DNA of 64,000 bases from Megascapheus bottae. Its lineage: Eukaryota > Chordata > Mammalia > Rodentia > Geomyidae. Both the position numbers and the translations under genes were made by a program. Below, piece after piece: positions 1-11,426 of the stretch. Position 1 is the first letter of the stretch. Each line of letters starts with the position of its first letter. Location: positions 18,857,927 through 18,921,926 of the forward strand of contig JANJXV010000024.1 of the NCBI GenBank assembly GCA_024803745.1. Direction: 5' to 3'. Under the pieces are notes generated by a model. That model was not told the origin of the DNA and did not search any database. It worked only from the letters and a program-made list of their open reading frames with translations.

Positions 1-135
1 AGAAAGACTGCTCAACACCCACAGGTTAACATCGCCCTCTGAAGCCTGAAGAAGAAAACCAGTGAAGGATGGAAAAGTCTGAGGATGAAATGGGCCTTAG
101 TCCTTGTTAACCTCTATCAGTAGACTTGGTATTCT

Positions 136-321
136 TTTTTTTTCTTTTTTGCCAGTCCTTGCTTGAGCTCAGGGCCTGAGCACTATCCTTGGACTTTCTC
201 AAGGCTAGAGATCTACCACCTGAGCCTCAGCACCACTTCCAGCTTTTTTCTATGTATATGGTACCAAGGAATCGAACCTGGGTCTTCCTGAATGCTAGGC
301 AAGCACTCTACCACTAGGTCC
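136..321 (-). mobile_element. IDL-Geo SINE with 15-bp target duplication
   Basis: The head (tRNA-like part) is at the right, the Geo part and T-rich tail at the left. TAGACTTGGTATTCT is repeated exactly at 121-135 and 322-336. Confidence 0.88.
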
Positions 322-459
322 TAGACTTGGTATTCTATGAGGAAATTAAATTCAAATCTGAATAAGTTCCTATTGATTGGCTTTAATTTTTTTTAAACCA
401 GTCTGGGGCTTGATTCATCCTAAGCAAGCACTCTGCCATTAAGCCACATTCCCACCCCT

Positions 460-656
460 GAACTCTGGGTCTGGGCACTGTCCCTGAGCTCTTCAGCTCA
501 AGACTAGTGCTCTACCATTTTGAGCCACAGCACCACTTCTGGTTTTCTGGTTAAGAGTCTCATGGACTTCCATGTCTGGGCTGTCTTTGAACCATGATCC
601 CAGATCTCCACCTCCTGAGTTGCTGGGATTACAGGTGTTAGCCATAGTGGCCGGCT
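460..656 (-). mobile_element. B1-Geo SINE
   Basis: Geo part (CTCTACCATTTTGAGCCACA) then the B1-like head (CTCCTGAGTTGCTGGGATT). An ID-like fragment (395-455) adjoins on the left. Confidence 0.8.
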
Positions 657-967
657 TGGACTTTTAACATTTGCTTTCAACCCAAAACATTTCTGTTACA
701 CAGTACAAATAAATTCAGAGACCTCTTGACTCTATTGATTTAAATATTCATAATATTGTATATGAAATGGCATGTTTGAACTATATGTCCACAAATTCAG
801 ATATACTCCAAGTATAAATATAAAACAGGAAACATTACTCTTTAACCAAATCATTCCACTTCTAGAAATGCAGCCTAAGGAAAAAGAATCCTAAGTAAAG
901 AAATTTTTCAATAAAGGGAGAAAAAAATCTGTTATAGAATTGTTTTTTGTTGTTGGGTTTTTTTGTT

Positions 968-1157
968 GTTGTTTGTCTGCTGGTCTTGGAGCTTTAATTC
1001 AGTGTCTAGATACTGTCCCTGAGCTTTTTTTATTCAAAGCTAGCATTCTACCACTTGAGTCAAGTGGAATTAAGAGTCTTATGTACCTTCCTTTCTGGTC
1101 TGGCTTTGAGGCTCGATCCTCAATCTCAACAGTCATGAGCTACCAGCATTTGACTAG
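968..1157 (-). mobile_element. B1-Geo SINE, diverged
   Basis: The order 'tgtccctgagctttt', 'ctaccacttgag', 'aagagtctta' and 'cagtcatgagctac' matches the SINE in reverse. Confidence 0.65.
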
Positions 1158-1197
1158 AATTGATTTTGTTTTTGTTTTTGTTTTGTTTTTGTTTTTT

Positions 1198-1413
1198 GGT
1201 TTGTTGTGGGGCTTGAACTCAAGGCCTGGACGCTGTCTCTGAAATCTCTTGTTCAACGCTACTACTGTTTGGCTTTCAGCTACTACTTGCAGTTTTCTGG
1301 TGGTTAATTGGAGATGAGTCATACCAACTTTCCTGCCTTTGAATGGCAGTCCTCAGATCTCAGCATGCTGAGTAGCTAGGATTACAGGCATGAGCCACTA
1401 GCTGCCAGCTAGA
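1198..1413 (-). mobile_element. B1-Geo SINE
   Basis: GGGGCTTGAACTCAAGGCCT ... GCTGAGTAGCTAGGATTACA, all blocks in order. Confidence 0.8.
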
Positions 1414-1633
1414 ATTTTTTTAATGGTGAAAAAAGACAAATGATCCAACATGTTAAAATATGAAAATAGGTGTTACAAATCCATAAAAAACAATACATGA
1501 GATATGCTAAGTTAAAATGCTAGAATATAAAATTAGGTGATATCATAATTTTTAAAACTATGCAAAATGTGAATAAATAAGGACCAAAAGGGAACACAAA
1601 AACAGAAAAAAGGCTTGACTTACAGTCCATTTT

Positions 1634-1823
1634 CTTTTGGCCAGTCCTGGGCTTGAACTCAGGGCCTAAGCACTGTCCTTGGACTTTCTCAAGGCTAGAA
1701 CTCTACCACTTGAGCCACAACACCACTTCTGGCTTTTTTCTATGTATGTGGTACCAAGGAATCGAACACTGGTCTTTGTGCATGCCAGGCAAGCACTCTA
1801 CCACTAGGCCAAACTCCCGGCCC
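1634..1823 (-). mobile_element. IDL-Geo SINE with 14-bp target duplication
   Basis: Complete element in reverse. TTACAGTCCATTTT is repeated exactly at 1,620-1,633 and 1,824-1,837. Confidence 0.9.
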
Positions 1824-2065
1824 TTACAGTCCATTTTATCAAAATCATTAAAATGTTATTACAATTGTGAAACATTTTAAATGATTAATATCATTTTTAT
1901 AAATACCACATTTATTTCAAAAACTATCTTCTTTTTTGTGCCTCTACCAGTAACAGAGGTAATGTAAACAAAACAGTATATTTAATTTAAAAAATAATAT
2001 AAAACCATTTAAATCCAGTATAGGTGGGGATTTTTTTCTTTTCTTTTTTGGGGGTAGGGAGAGCA

Positions 2066-2229
2066 ATCCTAGGGCTTGAACTCAGGGCCTGGGTGCCAGT
2101 TTTGTGGGGGTTTTTTGTTGTTTTTTTTTTTCCTCAAGGCTAGTGCTTTACCACTCCAGCCACAGTGCCATAGCGCCACTTCTGGCTTTTTTGGTAGTTG
2201 GTTGGAGATGAGAGTTTCTCAGACTTTGG
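2066..2229 (-). mobile_element. B1-Geo SINE, Geo half (interrupted by L1)
   Basis: CTAGGGCTTGAACTCAGGGC to GGAGATGAGAGTTTCTCAGA; the head half continues at 2,736 beyond the L1. Confidence 0.75.
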
Positions 2230-2735
2230 AACTCTTGTACTCTTCTGCTAGGAAAATTCTAGACACATATTCCTTATTACAAATGAGGAAGACCATGGAG
2301 CTTATCTCCTTTGGGTCTGGCTTACTTCACCTAATATGATTTTTTTCCCAAGTCTTTCCATTTCCTTATGAATGGGGCCATGTCATTCTTTCTGATAGCA
2401 GCACAGAATTCCATTGTGTATAAATACCACATCTTCTCGATTCATTCATCCACTGAGGGGCATCTGGGTTGGTTCCATATCTTAGCTATGGTAAATAATG
2501 CTGGAGTGAACATGGTTTAGTATGTCCTTGTTTCTAAACATTTGGGTAAATGCCCAAGAGTGGGATTGCTGGGTCATAGGGGAGTTCTATGTTTAGTCTT
2601 TTGAGGAACTGCCATACTGCTTTCCATAGTGGTTGAACAAGTTTATACTCGCACCAACAACATAGTAGTGATCCCTTCTGGCCACATCCCCGCCAGCATC
2701 TGTTGTTACTAATTTCTTAATAATGGGCATTCCTG
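2230..2735 (-). mobile_element. LINE-1 ORF2 C-terminal fragment, nested in a SINE
   Basis: The reverse complement matches the 12,700-13,180 part of the L1 at 11,427 almost block for block (GATGCTGG...GGATGTGGCCAG, CCACTATGGAAAGCAGTATGG, CAACCCAGATGCCCCTCAG). The two halves of a B1-Geo SINE lie on either side, so the L1 segment sits inside it. It lacks the L1 3' end and any A tail. Confidence 0.85.
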
Positions 2736-2786
2736 CCCTGACTAGCCAGCCTGCTGGGATTTCAGGCATGAGCACCAACATCTGAC
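2736..2786 (-). mobile_element. B1-Geo SINE, head half (interrupted by L1)
   Basis: CCTGCTGGGATTTCAGGCAT, the B1-like head in reverse; it completes the SINE at 2,066-2,229. Confidence 0.65.
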
Positions 2787-2794
2787 CACAAATA

Positions 2795-3785
2795 TTTTTA
2801 CACGACCCCAGAAACATAGGCAACAACCTAACATCATAGACATACTGTACTGTATTAAAATTTAAAACTTCTGTGCAGCAGAGCACACAGGGTAAAAAGG
2901 GAAAGCAGAAGAATAGGAGAAAACATGTGCAAAGCACATACCTGGTAAAAGTTAAAAACCCACAATAAATAAAGAACAAATTAATAACAAGAAATAATAC
3001 AATTAAAACATTCAAGAAGTAATTAAGTGGGTATTTCTCCAAAGACAATATATATTTAACAGCCACAAGCATATGAAAAGGTGTCCAATATCACTAATGG
3101 TTAGAGAAACACATAGCAAGATCCTAATGACTAAATACCTCATATCCATGTAGATAGCTACTATCAAAAGTAAAACAAAACCAGAAAATAGCAAGTACTA
3201 AAAATGAAGAGGAAAATCAGAATGCTTGCATATCATCCCTGAGAATGGAAATGGCCCAGACCCAAGAAAAATCATGAGGCAGCTCCTCAAATTAGAAACT
3301 CAATTACTAGATGACCCAGCAACTCCTCTAGTGCATACACAGCAAGAGAAGTGAAGGAAGTTGAGAAGTGTCTTCTGTGCTTGCATTCTGTAAAATAACT
3401 CTAGGCCTCATGCCTTACCAGTGTTTTGTTTGGAGAAGCATATACTCCTATTCACTGTGGGCCTCTGGGCTGGATTTCAAAGAAGTTTATAAAATCACTC
3501 TTCTAAAAGTATCTCAGATAGATATTGACAAAATCCACATTCATACCAGTACTACACAATACAGAAAAATGGAAACTTCCCAAGTATCTATCAGTGCGGG
3601 AATGGTTAAGCATGGGGTGGTGATATGTCCATACACTGGAATATTACTCAGTCTTCAAAAGGGAGGGATTCTGACATGTATGAAACAAGGGGCTCTTGAT
3701 GACATTATGCCAAGTGGAAGAATTCTGTCTCTAGGGACAAACACTGTATGATTCTGCTGGCAGCTGAAAATAAACACTAGGGGCT
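2795..3785 (+). mobile_element. Ancient, heavily diverged LINE-1 (L1M-like) 3' part
   Basis: Weak but ordered similarity to L1 ORF2 DNA on the plus strand: 'gacccagcaactcc' with 'cagctcctcaaatta', then 'ggaatattactcag' and 'attatgccaagtggaag', then 'acactgtatgattc'. Reading frames are destroyed. Far older than the L1 at 11,427. It ends near the B1-Geo SINE at 3,815. Confidence 0.65.
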
Positions 3786-3814
3786 GTTAGGAGTGGGAAA
3801 TAGGGTGCTTCTTT

Positions 3815-3945
3815 GGCACTAACTGGAGATAAGAGTCTCATGGACTTTCCTGCCAAAGCTGACTTTGAACCACAATGCTCATATCTCTACTTCCTGAGTA
3901 GTTAGGCTTTCAGGCATGAGCCATCTCCCGCATCTGGATAATGTT
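3815..3945 (-). mobile_element. B1-Geo SINE, partial
   Basis: AACTGGAGATAAGAGTCTCA to GCTTTCAGGCATGAGCCA; the tail half is missing. Confidence 0.75.
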
Positions 3946-4530
3946 ATATATTTTAAACACCAAAATATTTTTTTAAAAAACCTTACATTGCAAAGTCTTT
4001 AAAACAAAGATTAAACAAATTATGTTCTGGGAAATCATGTCAGTGAATTCAGCCTAATTCATGGCTGACACTGGGAATTATTAAACCCATCTCTGACCTT
4101 TAGGTCTCAGACCCTGAGCAGGGAAAGTCAGTCCTCCTCAGAAGACAAGCCCGGATGAGTCAGAGCCAGGCATGAGCAGAGCAAAGCAGGACGAAACCCT
4201 CATCTCTTGCTGTGCTTCTCCATCTCTGGTGTCAGTCCCTGCACAACTATGTGATTGGAGGCTGCTCATCCCTCTCCATTAATCAAAGATAATGTGGAAT
4301 TACAGAGTGTAATGATTTGCCAAAGAGTTCCCCATTTTTTCTGCCCCTGAGATGATACTGATTGGAGAGAAAACCTTGGCTGTGGAGAAAGGCCCACGCT
4401 GTCAGGACTAGAGTTTGCCTGCTGCAAAAACAATTCCCAGAACACTGCATTTGTCATTGCTCTTTGCAGTCCCTCTGGTGAGCCCAGTGCAACTCCCATC
4501 TGAATCAATCCACCTACAGGAAGACTTTCC
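3946..4530. other. Unique-looking intergenic DNA
   Basis: No repeat or gene recognised. GC-moderate with no long open frame outside the microsatellite that follows. Confidence 0.6.
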
Positions 4531-4613
4531 CTCTCCCTCTCCTCTCTCCTCTCCTCTCCTCTCCTCTCCTCTCCTCTCCTCTCCTCTCCTCTCCTCTCCT
4601 CTCCTCTCCTCTC

Positions 4614-4699
<86 letters not shown>
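4531..4699 (+). repeat. (CTCCT)n then (CT)n microsatellite
   Basis: About 18 CTCCT units followed by about 38 CT units. Long pure pyrimidine run; the open frames over it are artefacts. Confidence 0.97.
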
Positions 4700-4700
<1 letters not shown>

Positions 4701-5956
4701 CTCCCTCTCCCTCCGCTCTCATAGCCTTATGACAAAGCAGTTTATGAATACAATGTATCTGGATCACACCCCTTTCATCCTTCCCTGTTCTTTCCAACCC
4801 CAACCCTCCCCTCAATTTTCTTAATTTTGTAGGCTATACATTGAATTTTATGACTTCATCTCTTCATTCATCCACACCCCTTCCCTGAACTCATTCCCTT
4901 TCAAATCTGGTCTTTAAGTGGAATGTGGTCATTTAACCATCCTAGCCCAACATGGCTTTTGCTTTCTGAGAGACTTGAAACCAGACCTTGCTCCATTTGT
5001 CTGAACTTCTATTTGATACATAGCTTATGCTCCAGTTTCTCCAGTCCTAAACTGAATTTGCTGAAAGGAGAAAGGGATTCCTACATAATTACACAGGATT
5101 TTTTTCATCCTTTCACATATATATATATATATTTCTACTTCCTGGAGTTTATTTCAATAAATATTATTTTTGTATGATCAGAGATATATAGACATTGCAC
5201 CTTTGTGTTCCTCCCTTAAGAGTATCTTCTGGGGTCAGCCATATTTTAAGTCAGTATGTTTATATTAGTTACACAATGAAAAAGCTCAAATCATTCTCAA
5301 ATGTAACACACAAATGCATGCCTCAGATATTCAAACTCACAGTGCTACTGTTATATGATGGCTGTGTTTGTAGACTGTAGTGGAAAACAACCCATTTATT
5401 CACGTGACCTACAGTGATCCATATAGCTGGACTGAACCCCATCACATTGTTTTCACAATTCATGTGTCCCATTCGTCACTCATCAGCTTACATTCACCAA
5501 TAATTCTATACTTAGTGATCAATGGTTCCATGAAACCACAGTGCGGGTCATGTCAAAATCCAGCTAACACAGAATACACATATGCTATATTGATTTTTAG
5601 ACGATCCCCTACATACATAAGAACAGAAGGCTTAACACTGAAGATGAATTACAGACTCCAGGTTCTTGGGGCCATTTGAGGACCGTGACTCCCCACTGCG
5701 CCTCCCTTAGCATCTACTTAAGTTATTATGTTGTTTTCTATTTGTCTTTGCCGATTAGCACTTGCTCCCTGAGCTCAATGAGCCTATGCTTTCTAATGTT
5801 TCACCTACAGGACCCAAGACGGCCTTGCCTGTGACTATAAAGTATAAGTGAACATTTATTTGTTTGTCTCAAAGGCTATGGATTCAGCCTTCCTAAAGCT
5901 TTCTATCTTTTGAGTTTGTGCCACTCAGTTCATTAGGTTAGAGAAGATACTAGATG
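4700..5956. other. Unique-looking intergenic DNA
   Basis: No recognisable gene or repeat apart from a short (AT)n at 5,118-5,133. Open frames here are below 105 codons and have no family resemblance. Confidence 0.6.
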
Positions 5957-6016
5957 ATGATGATGATGGTAGTAGTGGTGGTGGTGGTGGTGACGTGGTG
6001 ATGGTGGTGGTGGTAG
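5957..6016 (+). repeat. GATGGTGG-type imperfect microsatellite
   Basis: Runs of GAT then GTG triplets. Confidence 0.9.
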
Positions 6017-8050
6017 ACTACTAGGCATAGGCTCAGTGGGCCATTTGAAGATGAAAAGTGGGGGGCTCTATTGGTTCACTTGATGCATGGCCCCATTTCT
6101 ACCCCTATTCCACCTCCTACCCCCATTCCAAACACAACACTGGAACACTCACACTGCTGGACCTCCAAGCAGCTGAAGCCCTGAGCCACACAATAGGGCT
6201 TGGATTTAAAATAAGCTAAGCATAGGAAAATCTATTAGCAAACCTTCCTGAGCGGAAAGTCCTATCTCACGGGGAGATAATGGTAGTGGAAGGGAGTCTG
6301 GACTCGATAGCCATAGACCCCTGACTATCTCTTCCTTCATCCCCATGAGGAACTGAGGATGCTGGACTGGGGATCTTCTAAGATTTCCTTGCTACAGGGA
6401 TCTAATACCTATGAAGAATTTGGAAAGTGGAGATTGGAAACAGACTACTACTTGATTACTGATTTTGTTAATCTTTCAGAGGCCTCAAGTGTCCTTATGA
6501 CTGAATTGTTGCTCTCTTCTTTTCCCTGTCTTTCTCCCTCATCCATCCCTCCCCTTCTACCTACATGCGGGAGCCACTGCCATCAAGAAGGAAGAGGCCA
6601 GCAAGGGAATAGTTGCAGAATGAAATGTTCCCTTCCTCTTAGGACTAGACATAGATCCTTTTTAGTTTCCCATCTCCAAAAGTAATTTCATGAGTACCTT
6701 TTTGCCAATCTGAATGTTGAATTCATTCCAAAAGATCACTCCACCAGGGCTAATGGATAACAGTAGTCTAGCGGGCAAGACTTCCTTGATGTGTTTCCGG
6801 CTCCATTGTTCAATTAGCATTAAATAACAATAACAAACATGATACTATTAAAGCCACTCTTCTGAGTGGGTTCTATGAAATGGAAGGAAGAGGTAGGAAG
6901 GAAGAAGAGAAGATCTCATATAGAAAATTGCAACCCGGTGTAAAAGCTGGTTTGTTTGTTCCCTAAGTCTTGGAGTTGTCAAGTGAACTTCCTGTTTTGC
7001 TTTGAGTCTGACTGTTTTTTGAGTGTGAATGTGACAGCTCCTGAGCTTGAAGAAATGTTGTAGGGCCGTGGATCACATGGTTGCACACTTTACTTTTCAA
7101 AAGACAATTTAGAGCAATTTCAATGAGTTGAGAGGCAAATAATGAAGACTATAAAAAAAGAATAGGGAGAATGAAAGGAATTAGAGATGTTTGTTGAATC
7201 TGCAAAGGAAAAAGCTAATGGTTAACTTAATTACTGTCTTCTGGGAATGTCAGTAGACTTGTCAGAGTACATGTACCAAAAAAAAGTTCTCTTTTGCCCT
7301 AATAAATTTTTTAATTCCAAATTTCTTTTTATTCCAGAAACTCTAATGTGTTCTTTAAGTACATATCCTTAAGAGCACTCATTATGGTTTTATTAACATT
7401 GTCTTGGGTTTCTCCATTAGCTCTACTTCCAAAGAAAGCAGCTAATCTGATTATTCAGCCTGAACTCCTTCTCAAACATTCCTGTATCCTCCAATAGATA
7501 GTGATGCTGCTTCCCCTACTTTGTGTCTGCCCAGTGTAGTGTTCTCGGCATCTGTGGAGGTAAACCGGCAGGTTCTTCAGATCAAAGTGTATGATCCAGG
7601 GAAGAAAGCAGTGATGGCATCATTTCTTACTTCATCAGACCTGCAGCAGAAGTCTGGTATAGAGAAGAAATCCCCCAGCCTCTTCTGGTGTTGGCAGTTC
7701 CTAGAGAATGAACACAAATCGGAAGCTTCTCTCTCAGCCAACAAACTGCAGCCCTGCTCCAAAACCACCAATTGGCTTAACCAGCCAGTTGGCTAAGATG
7801 CAGAAGTAGAAGATGCTTGGTTGTCCCAGGTAACCACCAAGAGGCAAACCTCTTTTACAGCTTCCTGCTTTAGGATCAACCTGATTTGAATGGTGGCATG
7901 ATTATCTGTGTTCCCAAGCGATATTGGGCCATTCTAAACAAAGTGGAACCAAAGCATTGAGAAAGACTGTCAATGTAAATTCTATACCCAGCACAACTAA
8001 CCCCGTGCCTGCACTGAAGGGGCAAGTCAGAGCCTTGTGCTCTCATTTGT
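6017..8050. other. Unique-looking intergenic DNA
   Basis: No repeat family recognised. The 91-codon frame at 7,521-7,796 has no recognisable domain or splice context, and I do not call it a gene. Confidence 0.6.
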
Positions 8051-8057
8051 TTTTTTT

Positions 8058-8222
8058 TATTCAAGCCTGGTTCTCTACCACTTAAGCTATAACTCCACTT
8101 GTTGCTTTTTGCTAGTTAACTGGTGATAAGAATCTCAAACATTTTTCTGACTGGGCTTACTTTGAGTTGAGATCCTCAGATCTCAGCCTCTTAGGTAGCT
8201 AGGATTACAGATGTGAGCCAGC
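8058..8222 (-). mobile_element. B1-Geo SINE, partial
   Basis: TTCTCTACCACTTAAGC to GTAGCTAGGATTACAGATGT in reverse order. Confidence 0.75.
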
Positions 8223-8246
8223 TCCAAGGAAAAACTGAATCTTAAG

Positions 8247-8485
8247 AATTAGGAAGGAGCTGGGCACTGTTGCTCACACCTGTAATCCTGGATACTCAGG
8301 AGACTGAGATCTGGGGAGTGTGGTTCATAGCCAGCCTGGGCAGGAAAGTCTGTAAGACTCTTATCTCCAATTTACCAGGAGAAACCAGAAGTGGAGCGTG
8401 GCTCAAAGTGGTAGAGTGCTAGCCTTGAGCAATAAAGCTCAGGGACAATGCCCAGACCCTGAATTCAAGCCCTAATTCCACCACC
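8247..8485 (+). mobile_element. B1-Geo SINE
   Basis: Head GCTCACACCTGTAATCCTGG, then GACTCTTATCTCCAATTTACC, then Geo part GTGGTAGAGTGCTAGCCTTG and an A-rich tail with CCA repeats. Confidence 0.88.
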
Positions 8486-8511
8486 ACCACCAACAACAAA
8501 AAGTAGGGAGT

Positions 8512-8742
8512 CCAGATGCCAGTGGCTCATACCTGTAATCCTAGCTACTCAGAAGGCTGAGATCTAAGGATCAGAGCTCAAAATCAACCTAGGCAAAAAA
8601 GGCAATGAAATTCATCATGTTGGTGTTTAATTAAACACCAACATTCCCCAAGGGGAACTGTGGTTTCAAATAGTAGCACACAAGCTTTGATTACAACAGC
8701 TCAAAGACAGTTCCCAGGCTCTATATTCAAGCTCCAGGAATG
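8512..8742 (+). mobile_element. B1-Geo SINE with internal palindrome, (CA)n at its tail
   Basis: The head is normal (GGCTCATACCTGTAATCCTA); the middle carries a 28-bp perfect palindrome (8,617-8,644), and the tail runs into a (CA)n tract at 8,748. Confidence 0.8.
8617..8644. repeat. 28-bp perfect palindrome
   Basis: ATGTTGGTGTTTAA is followed directly by its exact reverse complement, with no spacer. It lies within a B1-Geo SINE. A second inverted repeat, TTCCCC-AA-GGGGAA, follows at 8,644-8,657. Confidence 0.95.
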
Positions 8743-8744
8743 AG

Positions 8745-8747
<3 letters not shown>

Positions 8748-8796
<49 letters not shown>
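8748..8796 (+). repeat. (CA)n microsatellite
   Basis: About 24 CA units at a SINE tail. Confidence 0.97.
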
Positions 8797-8799
8797 CAG

Positions 8800-9672
8800 A
8801 CAAAACTTAGAACAAGGTCCTCATTAAACCCTTTTCTTATGTAATATAAGGTATTTAGAAAATTCTTCTTCTTTCTCTTGGGCTGCAGTACCTTCTTAGC
8901 TCTGCAGTTTAACATTTTTCATGGCTCATCACCTTTTGAAATGTGTGAGACAACCAGCTAGCTGAGAAGAGCTTAACATTTTCCTGACCCTGGGTGATGT
9001 GACTATAAATTTCTTTGGCATTCAGTTTCACAACAATGCTGTCCGCTGTGCATTTTTAAAAAATCAGTCATCATCTCATACATTCATAAAACTGACTATT
9101 TTCCCATCTTTTCTATCAGTTAAAAGAAATGTTACTTTAGGTACTTTCCAGAGTGCCTCAAGTATTATTGCCTCTTCAAGTGGCAGGTCAGAATTGCCTC
9201 TTCTTCCATTGTGTCTTTGGTTCAGTAGAGCCAAAGTTGAACTCATGGCCATGAATGTAATAACTCCAATTAATTTTTTGGTCTAAATTTATAGCTTTGA
9301 ATCATTAATACTGGCTACACTTAGACACGAACTATTAGCCTTGTTTATTTAGAACCTCAGGACCCTTTCAAAGCAATGCTCAAAGCAAAATGCTTTGCTC
9401 AGTGTAAGGGATGCTCAAATGCAACATGACTGCAGGATGAGGTCGCTGAAGGCACAATGGTGAACATAGCTGCCTTCCAAGATGACTCAGGCCTACCCAT
9501 GTCCAAGGGAGCTGCATTGAAGCAGCGTGAAACAAATACATTGCTTGGTTCTTGTGGTCAAGCCAAAAATGGTTCCATCCATTTACTCTTTCACCAACAA
9601 TATTCATTCCTATTTTCTATCATCATGCCAATACTTCTGGCTGTTGGATTTTAATTTTTTTTGCCAGTTTGG
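8800..9672. other. Unique-looking intergenic DNA
   Basis: I see no gene or recognised repeat here. Confidence 0.55.
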
Positions 9673-9685
9673 TAGAAATGGACTT

Positions 9686-9878
9686 GTTTTTGCCAGTCCT
9701 GGGCTTAAGCTCAGGGTCTGAGTACTATCCTTGGACTTTATTTTGCTCAAGGCTAACTACCACTTGAGCCTCAGCATCACTTCTGGCTTTTTTCTATGTA
9801 TGTGGTACTGAGGAATCAAACCCAGGTCTTCGTGCATGCTAGGCAAGCACTCTACCACTAGGCCAAACTCCCAGCCCC
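9686..9878 (-). mobile_element. IDL-Geo SINE with 13-bp target duplication
   Basis: Complete element in reverse. TAGAAATGGACTT is repeated exactly at 9,673-9,685 and 9,879-9,891. Confidence 0.9.
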
Positions 9879-9980
9879 TAGAAATGGACTTTTATTTTGT
9901 GATGGTTATTATTTGCAGTAAAACACACTGCATTTGTTCTTTGGAAGCACCTGATAGTTCATCTTTTATATGCATATTTG

Positions 9981-10083
9981 TTTGCCAGTCCTGGACATTG
10001 AATTCAGGGTCTGAGCACTGTTCTTGGGCTTTCTCAAGACTAGTAGTGCTCTACCACTTGAGCCACAGCACCATTTCTGGCAT
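9981..10083 (-). mobile_element. IDL-Geo SINE, Geo half only
   Basis: GCCAGTCCTGGACATTGAAT to CACAGCACCATTTCTGGC; the tRNA-like head is absent. Confidence 0.75.
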
Positions 10084-10614
10084 ATTTAATGAAAACATCT
10101 TTAAACAATATTCTTATCCTCCTGAACAATGTAAAAATCATGGAATGCCTAGATTTTGAGCAACTTTCCCATTTTTAGATGAGTTGTATTATAATATTTT
10201 AGCTGTACAGTCAGTCCTACTTACTCACAGATTCCTTTCTTATGGGCCCACCTACTCAGCAAACTTGATTTGCAGCAATCTGTAACCCTCAAATCAGTTA
10301 GACAGTTGTGAAGTGAGAGCAAGTGTTGAGTCATCTTGGAAATTCTTGGAGGTTCTTTGAGGATGTATTTAAAACAGAATACAGCTAAAGCCACCAGAAA
10401 CAAAAGCAAGCCACCAGAAATAAAAGTAAGTAGGGATGGGGCATGGTGGCAAAGCAGAAGGAAATAAACACATATTGAATGGCTAGACTTTCCCCAGATT
10501 CCCTGCCCTGGCGCAAAATACCAGCATACAATTCCAATCTGGTATTTTTAATTTTGCAAAATGCCATTGAATTCTATCCTACCTCACTTTTTGCAATTTT
10601 AAATTTAATTGGTT

Positions 10615-10805
10615 CTTTTTTTTCTTTAATGGTACTGGTGTTTGAACTTAGAACCTCACATTGTTGGCAAGTGTCCTTCCACCTGAGACATGTCTCCAGC
10701 CCTTTTTGCTTTTTGTTTGTTTATCACTAAGGTCTCATACTTTCCTCTAGAAAGCAATCTCTGTCTTCTAAGTTGATGGAATTAGAGATGTGAGCCACCA
10801 TGCTT
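10615..10805 (-). mobile_element. Old SINE, diverged B1/ID type
   Basis: 'tggtactggtgtttgaactt', 'catgtctccagccct' and 'attagagatgtgagccacca' resemble older rodent SINE blocks in reverse. Confidence 0.45.
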
Positions 10806-11413
10806 ACACCTCTCTCTTTTTTTAATTGTTAGTCAAAATATGTTACCTTGATTTCTCAACTTTTTGGTACTCAGTTTAATTAACAAATCCTTAATGAAAA
10901 TAAATATTTAGTTATCCACACATACAAATTTAAGATAACAAACCAGCAAATACTGTTAATACTCTAATATGTGTGAACAGACAACATCTCTGTAGATCTT
11001 TGAGGAAGGATGGCAATGTGAAGGAAGACAAAAGTAAGCCAATAGGAAAGTAAGATTAGAACAAAGCAGGAAGCAGAAAACATGTTTTACGGTAATACAT
11101 TTGAATAACTTAGGAGATAACTTTTTCTAAAATACAGAGCAAAATCCTAGGACCAACACCCCCCCCCAAAAAAAAACAACCTCTGGAGACAAACTAAATG
11201 AGCTTTGAAATATTTTTAAATCACATGCAATGTTTTCACAGGAGAATTGGAAATTAAAGCAGATGAAAGTATAATTTTTTAAAAGAAGGATAGAATATCA
11301 AGGAGAAATAAGAAAATTAAAAGCTCAATTCAGTAATCACCAAAATAAGGAAATAAAATTAATCAGACTATGCAAAAATATCCCTAGAACTATAGAACAT
11401 GAGCCTTCATAAG
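10806..11413. other. AT-rich intergenic DNA before the L1
   Basis: No gene or clear repeat; contains a C/A mononucleotide stretch at about 11,158-11,178. Confidence 0.55.
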
Positions 11414-11426
11414 AAAAAAGTCTACT
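11414..11426 (+). repeat. Left target-site duplication of the L1
   Basis: AAAAAAGTCTACT, identical to 13,578-13,590; the L1 sequence starts directly after it. Confidence 0.85.

Noticed and set aside
4408..4815. Arg-Glu repeat protein frame
   Set aside because: Translation of the CT/CTCCT microsatellite; the same applies to frames over 19,852-20,196 and 59,909-60,259.
5991..5998. TGACGTGG, a CREB3-family binding motif
   Set aside because: Eight bases inside a GTG/GAT microsatellite 18 kb from the gene's coding end; expected by chance.
7521..7796. 91-codon open frame
   Set aside because: Looks protein-like at first sight but shows no domain, promoter or splice context I can support.
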